A stretch of 27,253 bases of DNA from GCA-003244245 sp036521655. Its GTDB lineage: Bacteria > Actinomycetota > Actinomycetes > Mycobacteriales > Pseudonocardiaceae. The position numbers and the translations under genes were made by a program. The DNA lies in NCBI GenBank assembly GCA_036521655.1, contig DATDHI010000343.1:1-27253 (forward strand), written 5' to 3'. The notes beneath the pieces were generated by a model that did not search any database, had not been told where the DNA came from, and worked only from the letters and a program-made list of their open reading frames with translations. Positions 22,462 through 27,253 of this stretch are shown here, piece after piece; positions within the stretch are counted from its first letter, which is position 1; each line of letters starts with the position of its first letter.

Positions 22462-25272
22462 ATGACGTCGTCAGCCCGCCAGGAGCTCAGCGCCGAACAG
22501 GGCAAGCGCCTCGACTCGGTGGCCACCCACGCCGGTGTCGTCTCGGAGTCGCAGCACCACGCACTGCGAGCCGACATCCGCCTGCTGTCGACGCTGCTCG
22601 GCCAGACCTTGGTCCGGCAGTGCGGCGAGGAACTGCTCGAGCTGGTGAAACAGGTACGGGAGCTGACCCGGGCGGCCTCGCTGGAGAGCAGCGCGGGGAT
22701 CAGGTCGCTGCTGTCCACGCTGGACGTCGGCACGGCCGTCCAGCTTGCCCGGGCGTTCTCGACGTACTTCCAGCTCGCCAACGTCGCCGAGCAGCTGCAC
22801 CGCTCGCGGGAGCAGCGCACCCGCCTCGGCGGGCGGCATGGACCGCTGCGCACGGTCGTGGACCGACTGGCCCAGGACATCGACCGGGTCGAGGTGGAGG
22901 CGGTACTGGCGCGGATGGAGCTGCGGCCGGTGTTCACCGCTCACCCGACCGAGGTGACCCGCCGTTCGGTTCGGGACATCCTGCTCCGGGTGGCCGACGT
23001 CCTCGACCAGGACCTCCCCGAGGAGCAGTCGCAACGGCGGCTCGCGCGGCTGGTCGACCAGCTGTGGCAGACCGACGAGATCCGACCCGGCCAGCCGACG
23101 GTTCTCGACGAGGCCAGCGCGGTCGCCTACTACCTCGAGCAGCTCGGTGCCCATGCGGTGCCAGACCTGCTGGAGGATTTCGAGGACGAGCTCGCCCGCG
23201 CCGGGTTCACGCTGCCGTCACGGTGCCGTCCGGTGGTGCTCGGCTGTTGGGTCGGGGGGGACCGCGACGGCAACCCCAACGTCTCGCCGCAGGTCACCCT
23301 CGATGTCTTGCGGCTCTACGCGGGCCGGGCGTTGAATATTCAGCGGGCGCTGATCGACCAGCTCATCCAGGAGCTGAGCGTGTCCACCCGCGTGGTCGGC
23401 GTCTCCGAGGGACTGCGCCGCAGTCTCGCCCATGACCGGCGCGTGCTGCCCGAGATCTACGACCGCTACGTCCGGCTCAACGCCGACGAGCCATACCGGC
23501 TGAAGTGTTCCTTCATCCACGCCCGCCTGACCCGAACCCAGCAGCGGATTCGCGACGGCGCCCCGCACCAGCAGGGACGGGATTACCTCGGGGCGGAGTC
23601 CTACGTCGCTGACCTGGAGGTGATGGACGCCTCGCTGCGCGGGCATCTCGGGGAACGCATCGCCGAGGGCACGCTGGCCAGGACGCTGCGCAGTGCCGGA
23701 GCGCTGGGCCTGCACCTCGCGGCCCTCGACGTGCGCGAGCACGCCGACAAGCACCATGTCGCCCTCGCAGCCCTCTACGACGCGCTCGGTGAGCTTCCAC
23801 GGCCCTACGCCGAGCTCGACCGCGGTGAGCGGGCGGCGCTGCTGTGCCGCGAGCTGGCCGGACGCCGGCCGCTGACCGCCCGCTCCGCTGAGCTGCCACC
23901 AGTGCCGGCGGACGTGCTTGCCGTATTCGACGCGATCCGGACTGCCCAGCAGACCTTCGGTGAGCGGGCTGCCAGCACATACATCATCTCGATGTCAAAG
24001 GGCGTGGACGACGTCCTGGCCGCCGCAGTACTGGCCCGGGAAGCCGGTCTGCTCGCACTGGCACCGCCGGAGGGCTCGACGGGCGGCGAGTGCATGTGCA
24101 CGGTGGATCTCGTGCCGCTGTTCGAGACGGCCGCTGAGCTGCGCTGCGCCGGAGAGCTGCTCGATGAGATGCTGCGCAATCCCTCTTACCGGCAGCTGGT
24201 CCGAGCCCGAGGGGACCTGCAGGAGGTGATGCTCGGGTACTCCGACTCTAACAAGGACGCCGGGATCACTACTTCCCACTGGGAGATCCACAAGGCTCAG
24301 CGTCAGCTGCGCGACACCGCCGCCGCGCACCGGGTCCGGCTGCGGCTCTTTCACGGCCGCGGTGGCTCCGTCGGCCGGGGCGGCGGGCCAGCCGCGGAGG
24401 CGGTGGCCGCCTCGCCGTATGGCACGGTGGACGCGACGATGAAGGTAACCGAACAGGGTGAGGTCATCTCCGACAAATACTCGCTGAGCACGCTGGCCCA
24501 CGACCAGCTTGAGCTCCTTCTCGCCGCGGTGCTGGAGGCCACCCTGCTGCACCAGACCTCGCGGGTACCGGCGGAGGTGCTGGCCCGGTGGGACGAGGCG
24601 ATGGACGTGGTGAGCGGTGCCGCCCATGCAGCCTATCGCGCCTTCGTCGACCTTCCCGGTCTCAGCGAGTTCTTCTCCGGCGCCACCCCGGTCGACGAGC
24701 TGGGCTGGCTCAATGTCGGGTCTCGACCGGTGCGGCGACCGGGCAGCGGGAAGACCACGCTGGAAGGGCTGCGGGCGATCCCCTGGGTGTTCGGGTGGAC
24801 CCAGACCCGGATGCTTGTACCCGGCTGGTACGGCTTCGGCAGCGGCCTGCGGGCCGCTCGTGACGCCGGGCTCGGTCCGGTGCTCGAGGAGATGCGAGAC
24901 TGGGCTTTCTTCACCAACCTGCTCGGAAACGTCGAGATGATGCTGGTGAAGACCGACCTGCGGATCGCGGAGTCCTACGTCTCAGCCCTCGTAGAGCCCA
25001 GCCTCCAGCCGCTGTTCGACACTATCGTTCACGAACTAGACCTTACCCAGCGTGAGGTACTGCGACTGACCGGCGGCTCGACCCTGCTGGCCCGGCATCA
25101 CATGCTGCGCCACACCCTGCAGGTGCGGGCCGCTTACCTGGAGCCGCTGCACCATCTCCAGATCTCGCTGCTGGCCCGGCGTCGCGAGGTGGACGAGCCC
25201 GACCCCGATCTGCGTCGTGCCCTGCTGCGGACCGTGAACGGGATCGCTGCGGGAATGCGCAACACGGGGTGA
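22462..25272 (+). CDS. ppc: Phosphoenolpyruvate carboxylase
   Basis: Carboxylates phosphoenolpyruvate with bicarbonate to oxaloacetate, the main anaplerotic reaction feeding the TCA cycle. The 936-residue product has full bacterial length. Catalytic motifs are in place: TAHPTE with the essential His (~161), GGDRDGNPN (~265), the glycine-rich FHGRGGSVGRGGGP loop (~629) and RMLVPGWYGFGSGL (~780). The C-terminus is the conserved xNTG tetrapeptide (RNTG) that reaches into the active site. The plant-type N-terminal phosphorylation serine motif is absent, as expected in bacteria. I chose the ATG at 22462 because AGGGGGAG lies just before it; an upstream in-frame ATG at 22423 lacks a ribosome site. 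It is monocistronic as far as visible. Confidence 0.97.
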   Translation: MTSSARQELSAEQGKRLDSVATHAGVVSESQHHALRADIRLLSTLLGQTLVRQCGEELLELVKQVRELTRAASLESSAGIRSLLSTLDVGTAVQLARAFSTYFQLANVAEQLHRSREQRTRLGGRHGPLRTVVDRLAQDIDRVEVEAVLARMELRPVFTAHPTEVTRRSVRDILLRVADVLDQDLPEEQSQRRLARLVDQLWQTDEIRPGQPTVLDEASAVAYYLEQLGAHAVPDLLEDFEDELARAGFTLPSRCRPVVLGCWVGGDRDGNPNVSPQVTLDVLRLYAGRALNIQRALIDQLIQELSVSTRVVGVSEGLRRSLAHDRRVLPEIYDRYVRLNADEPYRLKCSFIHARLTRTQQRIRDGAPHQQGRDYLGAESYVADLEVMDASLRGHLGERIAEGTLARTLRSAGALGLHLAALDVREHADKHHVALAALYDALGELPRPYAELDRGERAALLCRELAGRRPLTARSAELPPVPADVLAVFDAIRTAQQTFGERAASTYIISMSKGVDDVLAAAVLAREAGLLALAPPEGSTGGECMCTVDLVPLFETAAELRCAGELLDEMLRNPSYRQLVRARGDLQEVMLGYSDSNKDAGITTSHWEIHKAQRQLRDTAAAHRVRLRLFHGRGGSVGRGGGPAAEAVAASPYGTVDATMKVTEQGEVISDKYSLSTLAHDQLELLLAAVLEATLLHQTSRVPAEVLARWDEAMDVVSGAAHAAYRAFVDLPGLSEFFSGATPVDELGWLNVGSRPVRRPGSGKTTLEGLRAIPWVFGWTQTRMLVPGWYGFGSGLRAARDAGLGPVLEEMRDWAFFTNLLGNVEMMLVKTDLRIAESYVSALVEPSLQPLFDTIVHELDLTQREVLRLTGGSTLLARHHMLRHTLQVRAAYLEPLHHLQISLLARRREVDEPDPDLRRALLRTVNGIAAGMRNTG

Positions 25273-25336
25273 GCCCGGGGACGGTCGCCCCCACAAGCCT
25301 GAACCAACTCCCCAAAATAATGCAATGTCGTAGCGG

Positions 25337-25654
25337 TCAAGAAATATCAGGGGATGCCTTGACGGACTGTACGACCTCGAACTCCAATAGTGAGGAGCCG
25401 GTGGCCACTGGTTTCGCCCGCGCACCGGAGTGTGCTTCCATGGCGGGCCCGTTGCGCCAGGCTTGGAAGTGCTCTTCGGTTTCCCATTTGGTGTAGACGA
25501 AATACCTGTTGTCTCCAGCTACGGGACGCAGCAGCTCGAAACCGAGGAAACCAGGGGCCGAGTCCACCGAACCGTGGCGGGCCTCGAACCGGCGCTCCAG
25601 CTCGGGACCGGAGCCTTCCGGCACCTCAATTGCGTTGATCTTCACGACGGCCAT
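25337..25654 (-). CDS. mhuD: MhuD-like haem-degrading monooxygenase (ABM/IsdG superfamily)
   Basis: A small cytoplasmic dimeric ferredoxin-like-fold enzyme that opens the haem ring and frees iron. The 105-residue product matches M. tuberculosis MhuD (Rv3592) along its whole length by recall, including MAVVKINAIEVP, PGFLGFELLRPV, NGPAM.AH and PVATGSSLLEFEVV. The residues known to matter in MhuD are at the same positions: Asn7, Arg26, Trp66 and haem-ligand His75. MhuD makes mycobilin rather than biliverdin and releases no carbon monoxide; the same may hold here. The ATG at 25654 is supported by a leaderless-type -10 box and by the MhuD N-terminus; the in-frame extension to 25735 is not needed. 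No haem-uptake genes are adjacent. It converges on ppc. Confidence 0.93.
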   Translation of the reverse strand: MAVVKINAIEVPEGSGPELERRFEARHGSVDSAPGFLGFELLRPVAGDNRYFVYTKWETEEHFQAWRNGPAMEAHSGARAKPVATGSSLLEFEVVQSVKASPDIS

Positions 25655-25660
25655 GTCACT

Positions 25661-25666
25661 AGTGTA
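25661..25666 (-). promoter_or_regulatory. -10 box of a probable leaderless mhuD transcript
   Basis: On the minus strand TACACT lies 6 nt before the ATG at 25654, so transcription would begin at or within a base of the A of ATG. No Shine-Dalgarno sequence is present. The -35 region is weak. No IdeR-like iron box was recognised here. Confidence 0.5.
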
Positions 25667-26169
25667 CGGCGAGCTCGGGCTCTTCACGATCTTGGCGCGT
25701 TCAGGGCCGGTGCCTCCTGAGGACGACAAGATCACGTGCGTGCCGCAGCGGATCGTCCATCAGTAGGTGTTGATCACGGGTCAGCGGTGCGGAGCTCGAT
25801 GTCTTGGGTCGTCGAACTGTTCAGGCTGCGGTGTCGGTGCGCGCCGAAGGTGCACACCTCCCCCCGGGCCCAGGAGAGTCATTACCCAGCCACACGAGGG
25901 CGCCCCAGTCCTTCATCCATCCGGAACGCCTCGCCAACCGGTCGGGCGGCGTCGCGGCCGGGGAGGATCGGGCTCTGGGGGCTTCTGCTTCGGCCGCTCC
26001 GACAGGTAAGGATCTATTACTCGGGCTTCGTCGAATGGAAGCAAAGAATAGACCACGCCGGGCCGAGCATGTTCCTCCGCGAAATCGGCCTTCTAAGCTG
26101 AACTTGCGGTAGAGCGTTTGAGGGTTGGGGACGTGGGTAAGCCTGTGGGGCAAATTTAATTCGATCTAG
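25667..26169. other. Intergenic stretch without a supported gene
   Basis: About 500 nt between mhuD and the GNAT gene. All frames on both strands have the composition of noise, none has a good start, and no family motif was seen. The right part (from about 25990) becomes AT-richer, which marks the change to the lower-GC segment holding the GNAT and TPR genes. Confidence 0.4.
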
Positions 26170-26721
26170 TTATCGTGTGCGTAGGAAAACGTCGATTAGC
26201 GGGGCTGGTGGTGCTGGCTGTCGGGTACCGATGTGGTGGTAACCCCATCGGGTATAGGTGTCGCGGGCATGGGTATTACCGTGGTGGGTCGCGATGGTGA
26301 CGCGTTCCTCGCTACGTTTGGAGAGTAGTGCGTCGTGGATACGTCGGCCGATACCGTGGCCCTGATTTTTGGGTTTCACGATAACTTCGAAAAGTGCGAA
26401 GGTGCGGTGTCCGTCTTCACGTGTAAACGCCGGATCGGTCAACGGTGGTTGGATGGTCGTCCACCAGTGTGTTGTGGCGGGTAGGGTGATCCCGTAGGCA
26501 AAACCTACGGGTTCGTCGTTGTTGTAGGCGACAACAGCGCTGAATCCCGGCATAGCGGCGTGGCGTTCGACTCGTTGGCTGTAGCGTTGCACCGACCAGA
26601 ACGGCTTATCGACTTCGTGTGGAAATGCCTCACGGTAGAGGTCGATAGCAATTCTTCGAATCGCACTAAATTCGTTACCTGTGTAGTTGCGTAGCTCTAC
26701 GTCGGGCTCGGCGGCTGTCAT
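26170..26721 (-). CDS. GNAT-family N-acetyltransferase
   Basis: Transfers an acetyl group from acetyl-CoA to an unknown amine. The 183-residue product has the GNAT fold order: an N-terminal strand/helix with YREAFP (~29-34), strand AVVAYNNDEPVGFAYG (~62-77), acetyl-CoA loop VIVKPKNQGHGIGRR (113-127, with Gln120-x-x-Gly-x-Gly), and motif B ARDTYTRWGYHHIG (~152-165). A WWTTIQPPLTD insertion lies between them. The ATG at 26721 overlaps the stop of the upstream TPR gene as ATGA, so the two are coupled. Codon use is less GC-biased than in the rest of the window (many cgt, ggt, gta codons). The substrate cannot be told; small-molecule or protein targets are both possible. Confidence 0.85.
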   Translation of the reverse strand: MTAAEPDVELRNYTGNEFSAIRRIAIDLYREAFPHEVDKPFWSVQRYSQRVERHAAMPGFSAVVAYNNDEPVGFAYGITLPATTHWWTTIQPPLTDPAFTREDGHRTFALFEVIVKPKNQGHGIGRRIHDALLSKRSEERVTIATHHGNTHARDTYTRWGYHHIGTRQPAPPAPLIDVFLRTR

Positions 26722-27253
26722 GGTGTCATCGACCTCGCCTGCCAGGCGTATTGGTCGTAGTGGGCGTTCCAGTTGCGTACCACCGATACCGTGTGCCATC
26801 TGTCGAGTAGCGCGCGCATATACTTTAACCGATTCATAAGGTGGCGAGAGTACAGCTGCTGTGTTAACACGAGCACAGAGCTGGCATGGGCGCACGCTGC
26901 CTCCAGTTCTTGCATCTCCAAGTAGACACGGGCAAGCGATAGGCGGCGTAAGGCATGATTGCGTGTCTGGCTGGTTTGGGTTGCCTCCAAAGCTTGCTGA
27001 CCGTAGCGCTCAGCTTGCCGTAACTGGCCAAGCGCGAGCGATACCGACGTACCACACGCTGTGACAAAACTACTATTAGCGAACGACCAGCGCCCGGCTG
27101 AATCAGTGGTGCTAACGCTACCTAGAGCTTCGCAAGCGCGGCCTAGAGAACGCTGCGCCTGCCCGGCTTCGCCTTGTCGAGATAAGTTCATCGCGGAGAG
27201 CGCGTGGAATGTCCCACGTACACGCAGATCGCGGCGAGCAGTCACTGACGCAA
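26718..27253 (-). CDS. TPR-type protein, probably C-terminal part of an XRE/TPR regulator (partial)
   Basis: The frame is open to the right edge of the window, so only the last 178 or so residues are seen. They form helical TPR-like repeats (LGRACEAL..., LGQLRQAERYGQQALEAT..., RRLSLARVYLEMQELEAACAHAS...), as in the C-terminal half of actinobacterial helix-turn-helix/TPR regulators. The DNA-binding N-terminus would lie beyond the window. It overlaps the GNAT start by four bases (ATGA), indicating one transcript. A GTG near 27245 is a possible internal start but is probably not the true one. Base composition is lower in GC than the main part of the window, which may mean transfer. Confidence 0.7.
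   Translation of the reverse strand, partial: ASVTARRDLRVRGTFHALSAMNLSRQGEAGQAQRSLGRACEALGSVSTTDSAGRWSFANSSFVTACGTSVSLALGQLRQAERYGQQALEATQTSQTRNHALRRLSLARVYLEMQELEAACAHASSVLVLTQQLYSRHLMNRLKYMRALLDRWHTVSVVRNWNAHYDQYAWQARSMTP

Noticed and set aside
25277..25292. GC-rich hairpin after ppc as a terminator
   Set aside because: The stem is only about four to five pairs, imperfect, and is not followed by a T-run; too weak to call.
25821..26153. 110-codon minus-strand frame between mhuD and the GNAT gene
   Set aside because: Composition of noise, Arg/Pro-rich, no Shine-Dalgarno sequence and no motif.

Overview
The window is chromosomal DNA of a high-GC actinobacterium. Genes are densely packed, GTG starts are common, third codon positions are GC-rich, and several genes look leaderless. 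Several proteins most resemble mycobacterial ones (a Hip1/CaeA-type lipoprotein, a CYP140-type P450, PptT, ClpC2, MhuD), which points to Mycobacteriales/Pseudonocardiales. This placement is inference from protein recall; no search was run.

Left part (0.2-7.4 kb): a 14-helix drug-efflux MFS protein (-), a helicase-XPB-N-domain protein (+), a Hip1-like serine-hydrolase lipoprotein (-) and a divergent cytochrome P450 (+).

Centre (7.4-14.6 kb, all -): a tightly coupled four-gene operon in the order HerA-like ATPase, SbcD/Mre11, SbcC/Rad50, NurA-like nuclease. Junctions are a 2-nt gap, a 1-nt overlap and a 4-nt overlap. The order matches the classic archaeal HerA-Mre11-Rad50-NurA DNA-end-resection operon. 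The HerA member has a non-canonical P-loop and the NurA-like member is divergent. This is the most system-like object in the window.

A PptT-type phosphopantetheinyl transferase (+) is transcribed away from that operon. Its last codons and stop lie inside a ~70-bp palindromic element. A second copy does the same to the P450 gene, so two unrelated proteins end in almost the same peptide.

15.5-18.3 kb: a small hypothetical ORF, a membrane M48-type metallopeptidase coupled to an unknown 191-residue helical protein, a perfect 32-bp palindrome in front of a PadR-like regulator that looks frameshifted at its N-terminus, and a 51-residue membrane peptide with a 15-bp tandem repeat.

18.6-21.9 kb: an FAD-dependent oxidoreductase, a small secreted peptide, a ClpC2-like HTH/Clp-N protein under a promoter that appears leaderless and overlaps a palindromic operator, a minimal secreted L,D-transpeptidase and a small AT-richer membrane protein.

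21.9-25.7 kb: a short broken relic of a class I fructose-1,6-bisphosphatase gene, phosphoenolpyruvate carboxylase, and an MhuD-like haem-degrading monooxygenase with all known key residues. The right end (26.2-27.25 kb) has visibly lower GC and holds a GNAT acetyltransferase translationally coupled to a TPR-type protein cut by the window edge. No rRNA, tRNA, CRISPR array, transposase or integrase was recognised.
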